Source: Photobacterium alginatilyticum | Lineage (GTDB): Bacteria > Pseudomonadota > Gammaproteobacteria > Enterobacterales > Vibrionaceae | Direction: 5' to 3' | DNA length: 64,000 nt | Assembly (NCBI RefSeq): GCF_009910675.1 | Contig: NZ_RSEJ01000021.1 | Coordinates: 52,798-116,797 of the forward strand | Part shown: positions 54,965 through 63,925 of the stretch, piece by piece | Layout of the letters: every line of letters begins with the position of its first letter | Numbering within the stretch: the stretch's first letter is position 1 | Program-made: the position numbers and the translations under genes | The notes under the pieces: generated by a model | Told to the model about the DNA's origin: nothing | The model's database searches: none | Seen by the model: the letters and a program-made list of their open reading frames with translations, nothing else

Positions 54965-55597
54965 CTATCTATAATCAAACACTTTTGAAGCATTGAGACT
55001 ATAGCCCGTGGTGATGTGGCTAGCGCCGTCCAGAATGTAGACTTCTTCAGACATGATCTTTGAGATGATGGTTCCTTCGACCCATACTGGGTGTTGAACA
55101 GTTCTCATCTTATATCCTTCAGGGAAAGATATGCGGATAATCTGGTTTGGTGGAGGTGGCGGCATATGTATACACGCCCCGGCAAAAGGTACGAGTAGAA
55201 AGTCGGTTGTTATCATTGCATCAGAAAATTCGATGGGGACTAGAAAGCCAGGGATCCGGACTGTTTTACCGTCGAACGCCCTAGTGGTTGTTTCAGCCGC
55301 CTTTTTCTGGGTTTGTATGTACACTTCTCGCAACTCAAGCAGTTCATCGGCATCGATGCCTTCCGATTTTAATTGCGCTTTCATTGATTTCAAACGCTCC
55401 AGGTCATGCGGGGAGCTAGAGTTCATCAAGGTGAATATTTGTTGAATTTGCAGCCTGTTTTCGTAACTGAGAGCTGGAAGGGTTACCTGATTGTCAGGCA
55501 TTTCAGGCCTGAGTTTTTGCCAGTCAAGAGTGATCATCTCGCTGGCAAAACTACTTAAAGATGCCAATATAAGTAGAAATGGAATAAGTCTCGTCAA
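54965..55597 (-). CDS. DUF3299 periplasmic protein
   Basis: 210 residues, signal peptide at 1-18 (LIPFLLILASLSSFASE). The core IPGFLVPIEFSDAMITTDFLLVPFAGACIHMPPPPPNQ (split over about 118-155), with GACIHMPPPPPNQ, is the DUF3299 signature. The invariant Cys and His may bind a metal. It is the middle gene of the amidohydrolase-DUF3299-porin operon. Function unknown in the family. Confidence 0.87.
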   Translation of the reverse strand: MTRLIPFLLILASLSSFASEMITLDWQKLRPEMPDNQVTLPALSYENRLQIQQIFTLMNSSSPHDLERLKSMKAQLKSEGIDADELLELREVYIQTQKKAAETTTRAFDGKTVRIPGFLVPIEFSDAMITTDFLLVPFAGACIHMPPPPPNQIIRISFPEGYKMRTVQHPVWVEGTIISKIMSEEVYILDGASHITTGYSLNASKVFDYR

Positions 55598-55651
55598 AGC
55601 TATGCTTCCTTACAGCTAATATCAAAAATAACGTAATCAAGGTCGGTAAAC

Positions 55652-57043
55652 CTAGAGAGTGTTCTTATAGATAACGCCATCCTTCATGATTAGCCGAATC
55701 GTCTCGGGACTTTCTGGACGCTTTTTCGCGTCAAACCATTTGTCGCCAGTACCGACCACAGAAAAGTCTTTTAATGGGTTGCCATCAAGCAATAGGATGT
55801 CTGCATAAGCGCCAGTTTCGATTACCCCCAATTTAGCGTTAGGGTAAGGGTTGGTGAAGTCACCTGTTAGTTTAGAAATCTCCCCACCGATTGATGTCAT
55901 CGTTTTCAATGATTCATAAGGTCCGAAGAACTCGTTATTTAAGTGTTTTTCGTAAGCAATCTGAATATTGCACGCATCGACAGAGCCTACGCAGTCCGTT
56001 TGGAATCCTCGTTTAACCGGGCATTCCTTCATATTTGGTATGTAGTTTTTAAATGTTTCGGTTGCTGATTTCGCTTTCGCTAGACTAGAAGGGACATTTT
56101 TAACTGCAGGAATGTCTAAAAGGCCAGGGTCAAATGCTGTCAGGTTCGTGGTTATATACGCGCCTTTGTCATTCATTTTTTCAGCTATTTCACAGTCGAA
56201 GGCGAAACCATGCTCAATAGAAAGAACCCCTGCATCAAGAGCGTTAAGGATCGCTTCTTTACGATAGGAGTGAGCCATTACATAGCTGCCATAACTCTCA
56301 GCAACAGCCACTGCGGCTTCAATTTCTTCCGGGGAGCCAGCCAGAAGCTGCCAGGGGTCAAATGCAGATACCACCCCCCCAGACTGCATGTATTTGAGCT
56401 GTGTTGCGCCCATACGAAAATTGTTGCGGGCGTACTTCTTAACCTCAGCAACGCTGTCGACTTCTTGTGAGAGGTTTAGGCGGCCGAAGTTTGTTTCTGT
56501 ACCAACAGGAGCAGAGTAGTTTGCAAAATCAGCGTGTCCGCCTCGAGTGCCAAGAAAAGCTCCTGATGGATAGTAACGAGGGCCTATAATTTCTCCTGCA
56601 TCAATTGCTCTTCTTAGACCGCCGTTAGCACCACCTGCATCACGCACTGTTGTGAACCCTTGCATGAGATACATTTTAGCCATCCGAGTGCCGTGGATGG
56701 CAAAATCTTCCCAAGTCTTATCGGCTTCCATCGCTGGCAAGTTGGGGCCCATTAACATCAAGTGAGCGTGATTTTCAATGAAACCAGGCGTCAGGGTTTT
56801 ACCTGTTCCATCGATGACAGTTGCATCACTTCGCGCATTAATCTCCTCAGCAGAAATTGTTTTGATGATATTTCCTTCAACGAGGACATGGTGTTTTTCA
56901 AACAGCTTATTTTCAATACCATTAAATATATCGACATTCTTGAAAATAATTTGTTCTGTTTGTTGTTTATTAGGGCTTTCTTCTGTGGCATGAGCGATGG
57001 AGGTTATTGCAATTAGCGTAGGAATAAGAATACAACTCTTCAT
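55652..57043 (-). CDS. Exported amidohydrolase (imidazolonepropionase/prolidase-like)
   Basis: 463 residues, signal peptide 1-19 (LIPTLIAITSIAHA). Metal motifs: HAH in ENHAHLMLMG, the candidate carboxylated Lys in ATQLKYMQSGG, His in VMAHSYRKEA and SIEHGFAF. The C-terminal DILLLDGNPLKDF closes the small beta domain. This matches the secreted branch of COG1228 amidohydrolases, some of which hydrolyse Xaa-Pro dipeptides or organophosphates. Periplasmic. First gene of the operon. The exact substrate is not predictable. Confidence 0.85.
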   Translation of the reverse strand: MKSCILIPTLIAITSIAHATEESPNKQQTEQIIFKNVDIFNGIENKLFEKHHVLVEGNIIKTISAEEINARSDATVIDGTGKTLTPGFIENHAHLMLMGPNLPAMEADKTWEDFAIHGTRMAKMYLMQGFTTVRDAGGANGGLRRAIDAGEIIGPRYYPSGAFLGTRGGHADFANYSAPVGTETNFGRLNLSQEVDSVAEVKKYARNNFRMGATQLKYMQSGGVVSAFDPWQLLAGSPEEIEAAVAVAESYGSYVMAHSYRKEAILNALDAGVLSIEHGFAFDCEIAEKMNDKGAYITTNLTAFDPGLLDIPAVKNVPSSLAKAKSATETFKNYIPNMKECPVKRGFQTDCVGSVDACNIQIAYEKHLNNEFFGPYESLKTMTSIGGEISKLTGDFTNPYPNAKLGVIETGAYADILLLDGNPLKDFSVVGTGDKWFDAKKRPESPETIRLIMKDGVIYKNTL

Positions 57044-57512
57044 TTTAACCCCTTGTAAAATAATGATTTGTCGCTATTGGTGCAATGATTATCTATATGA
57101 GAAATATAGTGAAAAGACCTCAGAAGGAAGTTAAGACCAGGCTTATTGTCTTGTCAATATCATGTCGGATATAGGTCTTACTTCAATTCAACAATGATTA
57201 AATATATCAATAATAATAAATTTCTCTTTTTTAAGAGGTAATGAGTAATTCTCGCTGGAACGAGCTCTTGGATCATCATGAAGCAAAGGCTTTGCTCTAT
57301 TTTACTAAACTCATAGGGCTCCAATTAAGTGCAATGCACTATTGTCATCCCAGTAATGGTGCAAAGTAATAACGTGTTAGTTCGGTGTGTATCCGCCATA
57401 AACGGTACTGGGGCAGGAGGGTCGAAAGGTTGTGGCTAAGTCGAGGAGGATCCAAATACTGGCTTGATCCTTGCTGATAATGTTTCAAGCCAAACTAAAA
57501 AGGGGATATCCG
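57044..57512. other. Divergent region amidohydrolase / glgC
   Basis: About 470 bases with promoters presumed for both sides. The AGGGGATATCCG before glgC is its ribosome site. No operator or structured RNA recognised. Confidence 0.4.
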
Positions 57513-58733
57513 ATGAAAGATGAGACCATAACAGTTATTCTGGCTGGTGGAGAAGGGAAACGCTTGTCACCGCTTACAGATAATCGCGCAAAACCTGCGG
57601 TACCTTTTGGCGGTAAGTATCGGATTATCGATTTTACCCTGGCGAACTGCCTGCATTCAGGACTAAGGCAGATTCTGGTTCTGACACAATACAAGTCCCA
57701 TTCACTTCAAAAACACCTCCGTGATGGTTGGTCAATTTTCAATCCTGAGCTGGGTGAATATATTACTGCAGTGCCGCCACAGATGCGCACCGGTGATAGC
57801 TGGTATCAGGGGACAGCCGATGCTATTTACCAGAACTTGTACTTGCTTTCGCGAAGTGCTGCCAAGTATGTTGTTGTGCTCTCCGGTGATCATATCTATC
57901 GCATGGACTATGCCCCAATGCTGAAGCACCATAAAGAATCAGGCGCCGAGCTGACAGTCGCCTGTATGGAAGTGCCCAAAGAAGAGGCAAGTGCTTTCGG
58001 CGTTATGGCGGTGGATGATCAATATCAGGTAACACAGTTTGCCGAGAAGCCTGAAGACCCGGCGACTATTCCCAATCAACCGGATTCCAGCTTAGTTTCT
58101 ATGGGGATTTATATCTTTTCGATTGATGCTCTGATCAGTACGTTAGAGAGTGATGCTATCAACCCACATTCTAGTCATGATTTCGGTAAAGATATCATTC
58201 CGGGGCTAATCGACAATCAAAGCGTCTTTGCATATCAGTTCGGTGGGGAAGAGGGACGTGTAAGCCAGGACGCCTACTGGCGTGATGTCGGCACAATCGA
58301 TGCGTATTACCAATCAAATATGGATCTGCTAAAGGTACAGCCTCCATTGCAGTTGTATCAGCAAGACTGGCCGATCCGCACCTACGAGCCTCAGCTACCT
58401 CCGGCACGTACCGTTTCATCGGCGGCTGGTAACGAGGGTATTTTTATTAATTCGATTATCTCTAGTGGCGTCGTTATATCCGGCGGTTCAGCACAAAATT
58501 CAATATTATTTCCAAAGGTTACAATCGAAAATTCAGCAGTGGTGATAAACAGTATTTTATTTGAAGGCGTCACCATTGGGGCTGACTCACACCTTGAAAA
58601 TTGCATTATAGACAAAAATGTTAATATTCCTCCCGGTACCATAATTGGTGTAAATAAAAAGCAAGATAACGAACGATTTCACGTGTCAGAAAATGGTGTG
58701 GTTGTTATTTCTGCGACTCAACAATTTTCCTAG
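57513..58733 (+). CDS. glgC: Glucose-1-phosphate adenylyltransferase
   Basis: 406 residues from the ATG at 57513; an upstream ATG would add 14 residues, but AGGGGAT is placed for this one. Makes ADP-glucose for glycogen. Seen: VILAGGEGKRLSPLTDNRAKPAVPFGGKYRIIDF split over the first 40, the GTADAIYQN block, SGDHIYRMDY, FAEKPEDP and the left-handed beta helix at the C-terminus. No glgA, glgB or glgP adjacent; a second glgC in the main glycogen locus is likely elsewhere. Confidence 0.95.
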   Translation: MKDETITVILAGGEGKRLSPLTDNRAKPAVPFGGKYRIIDFTLANCLHSGLRQILVLTQYKSHSLQKHLRDGWSIFNPELGEYITAVPPQMRTGDSWYQGTADAIYQNLYLLSRSAAKYVVVLSGDHIYRMDYAPMLKHHKESGAELTVACMEVPKEEASAFGVMAVDDQYQVTQFAEKPEDPATIPNQPDSSLVSMGIYIFSIDALISTLESDAINPHSSHDFGKDIIPGLIDNQSVFAYQFGGEEGRVSQDAYWRDVGTIDAYYQSNMDLLKVQPPLQLYQQDWPIRTYEPQLPPARTVSSAAGNEGIFINSIISSGVVISGGSAQNSILFPKVTIENSAVVINSILFEGVTIGADSHLENCIIDKNVNIPPGTIIGVNKKQDNERFHVSENGVVVISATQQFS

Positions 58734-59145
58734 ATAACACAACTATATGGATGCTTGCAGGGAATAAACTCTTGTCAGCATCAAATTATATTAAGCAAAG
58801 TAATAATAGACAGAACATTAATTGTTAATTATATGTTTTGTCTGTGTTGCTTTGTTTGTGCTTGTTATGCGGTTTCGCGAAAGAAAGTGAAGAAAATTGT
58901 AGGTTAGGTCAATATTTCAGCAACGTGAAGCATGTGTTTTGAAAGTTTTGTTGATGTTAATCAATTGTTTGATAGGTATTTTAATATTGGTTTTTAGGCT
59001 ATAAAAGTAAGATCAGACGCAAATTTTGAAAAATAAACAATTCCTCAGAAACAAGTTAGTCGTATAGTTGAATACGGTTACAAGTAGATGCCAATCGTCA
59101 CACTGAGTCGTAACAACAGTGGTTATGTTTCTTTTAAGGATGATT
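58734..59145. other. Intergenic region after glgC
   Basis: About 410 AT-rich bases with no gene and no clear terminator for glgC. AAGGA before 59146 is the ribosome site of the next gene. Confidence 0.4.
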
Positions 59146-59550
59146 ATGGAAACATCAGTTGAAATCTCAAAAAATAGTAACGTCGTGTTTGATTACACAT
59201 CGTTTTTATCTGCATCTTGTAAACATAGGATGACTTTTAGTGATGCATTAAAGGCGTTAATTCCGGCATTTGAAATTTCATGGACATCTTCATTGCCAAA
59301 AGAATTAACCGAGTCAGAAAAATTACAGATGCAGGCATTAAAAGTGCTGTCAACCAATACCAGTGATTCGAATAATTTGATCCGTTTGCTGCGCTTGGCA
59401 CGAGCTGAACAGATTGATGAATTATTGATTACTTTGCCGTATGCCCTGGAAAGTGAGCAGCTTGATCAGATTGAAAGCAGAGCCAGTTGTAGGATTACCA
59501 TGGCGTCTGATAACGGTGAGGAACTGAGAGTCCATATGGTTGAGCCTTAA
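59146..59550 (+). CDS. Hypothetical protein (134 aa)
   Basis: 134 residues from the ATG at 59146, preceded by AAGGATG; a GTG nine codons upstream has no ribosome site. Soluble, mixed alpha/beta, with no motif recognised. A long upstream region and a strong terminator after it suggest a single regulated gene. It could be a Vibrionaceae-specific regulator-like protein, but the sequence does not show it. Confidence 0.65.
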   Translation: METSVEISKNSNVVFDYTSFLSASCKHRMTFSDALKALIPAFEISWTSSLPKELTESEKLQMQALKVLSTNTSDSNNLIRLLRLARAEQIDELLITLPYALESEQLDQIESRASCRITMASDNGEELRVHMVEP

Positions 59551-59578
59551 ATGCCGAGTTGTTTGAAATCAAATAAAA

Positions 59579-59604
59579 AGCCAGCTGTTGAAGCTGGCTT
59601 TTTT
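59579..59604. terminator. Bidirectional terminator
   Basis: AAGCCAGCT (59579-59587) and AGCTGGCTT (59592-59600), then TTTTT; convergent genes on both sides. Confidence 0.88.
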
Positions 59605-59620
59605 CTTGGTTGGTGATAAC

Positions 59621-61027
59621 TCAGATCATTCCCTGCCATAGCATTCCCACGGCAAGGCATGCTGCGACGGTCAGGAGGCTGGCTGCTGCTTTCTCAGAGC
59701 CAACAAAGATATCTGTGTTTTGTTCTCGCTTAGCCTTGATATAGAAATATAATCCAGGCAAATACAGCAACGCAGATAGTAGCAGGTAGTTCAGGCCAGA
59801 CGCGTAGAGTAACCAAATACCGTAAAGGCTTGCACCCAAACCGACCCAAAACAGTGAGCCTCGATCCTTGCGCTCGATAGCCAGTTTCAGCGTATAGGCA
59901 CCAACGAGGAAGTAAGGAACCAAAATCATTTCAGATGCGATTGCCAGCAGCATATCGTAGGTACTACCCGCAAAAACAACAAAAAACAATGAAATCTGAA
60001 CGCAGCCGTTTGTCAGCAGTAGGGCATTTACCGGGCTGCCGGCTTTGTTTTGCCGGGCTAGGCTTTTCGGGAACATGTTGTCTTTTGCGCCCAGGTAAGG
60101 GGCTTCAGAAGCCAATACTGTCCAGCTCAAGAAGGCGCCACAAACAGAAATCAGTAACCCACAGCCAATGATGACTGAACCCCAGGGGCCTAAAATTTCT
60201 GTCAGTACTCGTGCCATGGACGGGTTCTGATAGGTAGCCAGCTGTTCGGTGCTGATCACGCCCATAGAAAGCAATGTCACCAGCACATAAATAGTAAGGG
60301 CGGTCAATAAACCTAATATGGTTGCACGGCCAATATCTTTGCGGCTCTTAGCTCGGCCTGAAACAACAACCGCACCCTCGATACCGATAAATACCCAAAC
60401 CGTTATGAGCATGGTGCCTTTAACCTGAGACAGCAAATCATGCTGCTCGCCAAAATGCATGCCGGTGAAGTCAAAAACAAAGGTATCCCATTGGAAGGCA
60501 ATCAGAGCACAGAAAATGAAAAGAAACAGCGGGATCAGTTTGGCAATGGTTGTGATCATATTGATCGCTGCGGCAGTTTGGACACCGCGTTGTACGAGAG
60601 CGTGAACTACCCACAGCAAAACAGATGCTCCTGCGACGGCTAGCCAGGTATTGCCATCACCGAACAATATCATGTCTGGTTGGTCAAACAGCATTCCGAG
60701 CGTACTAAACACAATGACTAGGTAGGAGACATTGGCAAGCATGGCGCTTAACCAGTAACCCCATGCTGAACAAAAGCCAATGAAGTCACCGAAACCGGCT
60801 TGGGCATAGCCAAATACGCCGCTTTCAATTTCTGGTTTAAGTCTGGATAAATGTTGAAAGGAGAGTGCGAGAAAAATCATTCCGATTCCCGTGATTGTCC
60901 ATCCAATCATCACGGCAGCAGGGCTGGCCACGTTGGCCATATTTTGGGGAAGGCTGAAGACTCCGGCTCCAATCATTGAACCGATAACGAGCGCTGTTAA
61001 TGCACCCAACCCTAGTTTCTTTTCCAT
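59621..61027 (-). CDS. arcD: APC-family basic amino acid antiporter (ArcD-like)
   Basis: 468 residues, 12 hydrophobic segments. The N-terminal LGALTALVIGSMIGAGVFSLPQ is the substrate-binding loop of the basic amino acid/polyamine antiporter (APA) group of the APC superfamily; FIGIEGAVVVSGRAKSRKDIG in TM6-7 is typical of arginine:ornithine exchangers. No arginine deiminase genes are adjacent, so lysine or other basic substrates remain possible. Confidence 0.8.
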   Translation of the reverse strand: MEKKLGLGALTALVIGSMIGAGVFSLPQNMANVASPAAVMIGWTITGIGMIFLALSFQHLSRLKPEIESGVFGYAQAGFGDFIGFCSAWGYWLSAMLANVSYLVIVFSTLGMLFDQPDMILFGDGNTWLAVAGASVLLWVVHALVQRGVQTAAAINMITTIAKLIPLFLFIFCALIAFQWDTFVFDFTGMHFGEQHDLLSQVKGTMLITVWVFIGIEGAVVVSGRAKSRKDIGRATILGLLTALTIYVLVTLLSMGVISTEQLATYQNPSMARVLTEILGPWGSVIIGCGLLISVCGAFLSWTVLASEAPYLGAKDNMFPKSLARQNKAGSPVNALLLTNGCVQISLFFVVFAGSTYDMLLAIASEMILVPYFLVGAYTLKLAIERKDRGSLFWVGLGASLYGIWLLYASGLNYLLLSALLYLPGLYFYIKAKREQNTDIFVGSEKAAASLLTVAACLAVGMLWQGMI

Positions 61028-61162
61028 TTTATAGATCCGGTTTAAATGACTAACATTTTGTACGTGTTAGGTATTTTATTATGCTTTTGCTTCTTATTGC
61101 ACAAGAATTGCGACGCACATTGTACAAAATGCAGTTAATAGCACTGTTTGTTGTACTGGATC

Positions 61163-61196
61163 AAAAAAGCCACCAATAATAATTATTTAGTGGCTT
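61163..61196 (-). terminator. sulA terminator
   Basis: AAGCCAC (61167-61173) and GTGGCTT (61190-61196) with TTTTTTGA following on the minus strand, 29 bases after the sulA stop. Confidence 0.75.
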
Positions 61197-61224
61197 CTTG
61201 CTGGTTGGATTTTGCACAGGTTAA

Positions 61225-61698
61225 CTAATGTATAGTCACTTTTGATTTGCTGTGGCGATTGATGACAAAAGCATAAGATGAACCAGCTTCTGCAGCATGA
61301 CGAATGTCCTCGCACTCGAAATCTTCAACATCACCTGTTGCAATAACAGCACTGCAATTTCCTGTGTGTAGTGCCTTTTCCATCAATGCCTGATCAGACA
61401 ATCCTTTTTTATTTTTTAACAGCAGCACTTTGTTCAAATCGACACCAGCGCTTTGAAGCAGGTTTTTGTCAAGCATGGCTTCATCACCGATAAACATGAT
61501 CCAGCGGCTTTGTTGACTGGCTTGCTTCAAGATACGGAGGAAGTAGGCCAGTTGGGTCTGCTTTTCATCTGAGAAGCAAACCTCAATAGGGCACTTTACC
61601 GGTTGGACAAGCGCTGGTGAACTAGTAAGGGTTGCAAAAGAAGATTTATAGACTTGTGATGCAGAAACCGATTGTAGGTTGTCAAATAGTGCTGTCAT
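61225..61698 (-). CDS. sulA: SOS cell-division inhibitor SulA
   Basis: 157 residues, usual SulA size. QLAYFLRILKQASQQSRWIMFIG and LLQSAGVDLNKVLLLKNKKGLS correspond to the central SulA fold, which binds FtsZ and blocks Z-ring assembly during SOS. A perfect LexA box lies 36 bases upstream, confirming SOS control. lexA itself is not next to it. Monocistronic with its own terminator. Confidence 0.9.
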   Translation of the reverse strand: MTALFDNLQSVSASQVYKSSFATLTSSPALVQPVKCPIEVCFSDEKQTQLAYFLRILKQASQQSRWIMFIGDEAMLDKNLLQSAGVDLNKVLLLKNKKGLSDQALMEKALHTGNCSAVIATGDVEDFECEDIRHAAEAGSSYAFVINRHSKSKVTIH

Positions 61699-61733
61699 TG
61701 TTCGTCATCCTTACTAGTGGTTATTTATACATG

Positions 61734-61749
61734 CTGTATGTCTATACAG
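61734..61749 (-). promoter_or_regulatory. LexA (SOS) box of sulA
   Basis: CTGTATGTCTATACAG fits CTGT-N8-ACAG exactly, and is flanked by AT-rich sequence. It lies 36 bases upstream of the sulA start, the usual place for LexA repression of this gene. Confidence 0.92.
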
Positions 61750-61985
61750 TAGTTTTATTCAGACAGGGTTGCAAGCACTTTTTGTCGATAAAATCGCAAT
61801 CAATGGATAAGGAAATTTCGCCTTAAGACTGTTTTTAAATTTAAGTCACTGTTTATTAATGAATATTAGTACAGGCTCAAATTGAGTAGGTATCTGAGTG
61901 AAAATAGGCAGGTTATGTATTGGGTTGATAATATTGAGGTATGTCACACTAATAGTAGTGGTTTATACAGTGGTTAACCTATTAC

Positions 61986-62389
61986 GGTAGCCGATTGCTC
62001 AATGATAAAGTCTTGCCGTTCTTCGAGGCTCACAAGCTTCCCATGCTCAGGATACTTACAGATCGAAGCGCAGAATACTGTGGCCGTGTTGAACAACATG
62101 ACTATCAGCTTTACCTCGCTATTAATGATATCTACCATACGAGTCGCCACAAACGAATGGTATCTGTGAGCGCTTCCATAAGACGATATTAAATGAGCTC
62201 TACCAAGTTACGTTCAGAGAGAAACTGTATGGTTCGATGGAAGAGCTGCAGAGAGATCTGGACGAATGGATGGACTACTACAATAATTATCGTACTCATC
62301 AAGAAAAAATGTGCTGTGGCAGAACGCCAATAGAGACATTAGAAGATGAGAAATCAATCTGGGCCGAAAAGAATCTAACCCAGATTTAA
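61986..62389 (+). pseudogene. Truncated, frameshifted IS481-type transposase
   Basis: The C-terminal part of an rve-fold transposase: LLNDKVLPFFEAHKLPMLRI with DRSAEYCGRVEQHDY (first frame), then after a deletion and frameshift near 62140 QTNGICERFHKTILNELYQ and DEWMDYYNN, GRTPIETLEDEKSIWAEKNLTQI to the stop. The N-terminal half is missing. Downstream, GTTACCGAGTC... and GGGTAACTGTCAGATC at about 62430 look like the IS right end. Inactive remnant. It separates sulA from the thymidylate-kinase-like gene. Confidence 0.85.
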
Positions 62390-62463
62390 TCTAGCAGTTA
62401 CCGAGTCAAAAATGGGTAACTGTCAGATCAGATTTGAATTCGTACAATTTAATTTGTGACAAC

Positions 62464-63069
62464 TTAATTACTTCCTCCAGAAAGAACGCGATCAATCCGA
62501 TCTTTCATTAGTTGGTAATTTTCTTCCACAGACCGACCACACTTTTCTGATGTGTCAATCTCTACAATGGGAATATCAAACCACTGAAATATCTTTTTGT
62601 AGGCTGTTTCTACACAATTATTTTGCGTTACTGCATCGCCGTACCACTGAACAGTGCCACCTCGGGCCTCTATCCTGCGGTTTATTGTTTCAGCATCGGC
62701 CTTAACAAAGACTATTACGTCTGGAAGAAGAATATTTTTGGCAATGTTAAGTGTATCAAAGATCTTCTTGACGATATCTTCTTCGAGCATAATTGTCTGG
62801 TATGCCAAGGTTGAAAAGATATACCTGTCTAGTATGACATCTTCAGATTCTAATTCTCCCGAAACCTCATGACTCTTCAAGAAGTTGTTCATCAAAAAAA
62901 AGAGCAAAGCGCTCTCCTTTGACTGGTAGGAGTCAATGACATTTCTCAGCTCCTGTGCTTCTAGTACTACCGCGGAATGAACAACGGAGTTTCTCTCTTT
63001 CGCGTAGAGTGAGCTTAGCGTTGTTTTTCCGCAGGCATCCAGTCCTTCATAAACGATAAATCTATTCAT
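62464..63069 (-). CDS. Thymidylate-kinase-like P-loop NMP kinase
   Basis: 201 residues. P-loop YEGLDACGKTTLSS at the N-terminus, then DVILDRYIFSTLAYQ, the DRY motif of thymidylate kinases, and the lid-side RRIEARGG. Shorter and more divergent than housekeeping Tmk, and its location among mobile elements argues against it being the essential copy. It could salvage nucleotides or belong to a phage or defence cargo. Confidence 0.75.
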   Translation of the reverse strand: MNRFIVYEGLDACGKTTLSSLYAKERNSVVHSAVVLEAQELRNVIDSYQSKESALLFFLMNNFLKSHEVSGELESEDVILDRYIFSTLAYQTIMLEEDIVKKIFDTLNIAKNILLPDVIVFVKADAETINRRIEARGGTVQWYGDAVTQNNCVETAYKKIFQWFDIPIVEIDTSEKCGRSVEENYQLMKDRIDRVLSGGSN

Positions 63070-63363
63070 TTGTTCCTCATTTCTTCTTATTGGTAATGTG
63101 ACAAAAGTTTTTCAGTACTAAATGGAGTATCTTTTTGCTGCGTCCAAAACATATTTCACTTTTCATTTAAAAAGTAACACCCACCGGTAACGAATCTGGA
63201 CATAAAGCATTCAGGAAAAGTGCCATAGTTATTCTGAGTGGAATTAAAAAACTAGGGTGAAGTGATTTAGTGGCGATTCACAAACATTTCTCATTCCACC
63301 CCAAATTAGTTGCTGGGTTACATAACATGCGTTATCAGCTCAAATATTAAAATGCAGTTCTGT

Positions 63364-63648
63364 TTATATTTTCTTTAGCCAGTGATTATAATCGGCATGG
63401 CTCAAGCAAAGATAAGGGCCATGATGTCGTTGGTTGCTTTTCACTACCACTCGATAGTTCTTACTGATTGAATAGCTGATGTAGTTACGGTTGCGTGTTA
63501 ACCGCTTTCCCTTTAGCTGACTTAATGTGAATGTATTGGATGCAATCTTATCGCATAACTGTATGGCCTTATGTGTAATGTAAGGGGGCAGTTGCCCCCT
63601 AAGGTGATCAAGTTTGCGATGAGACAGCAATATATGTTGCTTCTCCAT
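63364..63648 (-). CDS. ParE/RelE-like toxin family protein
   Basis: 94 residues. A basic N-terminal helix, then LSQLKGKRLTRNRNYISYSI, KNYRVVVKS and PYLCLSHADYNHWLKKI follow the RelE/ParE fold: a KxL-R-x-x-Y-R-x-x-V core. The upstream 47-residue gene is 12 bases away and would be its partner. Activity as RNase or gyrase inhibitor is not decided by sequence. Confidence 0.6.
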   Translation of the reverse strand: MEKQHILLSHRKLDHLRGQLPPYITHKAIQLCDKIASNTFTLSQLKGKRLTRNRNYISYSISKNYRVVVKSNQRHHGPYLCLSHADYNHWLKKI

Positions 63649-63660
63649 CGATTACTCCGG

Positions 63661-63804
63661 CTATTTGTTACCTTTTTGATTTGGGTTCATTTGCTTACCA
63701 CGGTTGCCTTGTGCCTGGTCATATTGACGGTTAGTACCTGGAGTTCCTTTATTTGAGTTTTGTTGGTTACCTGAATTGTTTATTGGAGTGATTTTTTTAG
63801 ACAT
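63661..63804 (-). CDS. Small Asn/Gln/Gly-rich protein (47 aa)
   Basis: Forty-seven residues from the ATG at 63804, which has GAGGAATC upstream; a longer frame from 63924 lacks one. MSKKITPINNSGNQQNSNKG and onward, no hydrophobic core, so it is probably disordered. It is 12 bases before the ParE-like gene on the same strand. An antitoxin role is possible but such composition is unusual for one. Confidence 0.5.
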   Translation of the reverse strand: MSKKITPINNSGNQQNSNKGTPGTNRQYDQAQGNRGKQMNPNQKGNK

Positions 63805-63925
63805 ATCTGATTCCTCTATAAATGTTGACTTATGTGCTTCTTCATAAAGCAGATGAAGTGGCATAGTTAATTTGGCCACCTGATTAGAGGTGATATCATC
63901 ACCTCGGAAGTTAACAGGTGACACA

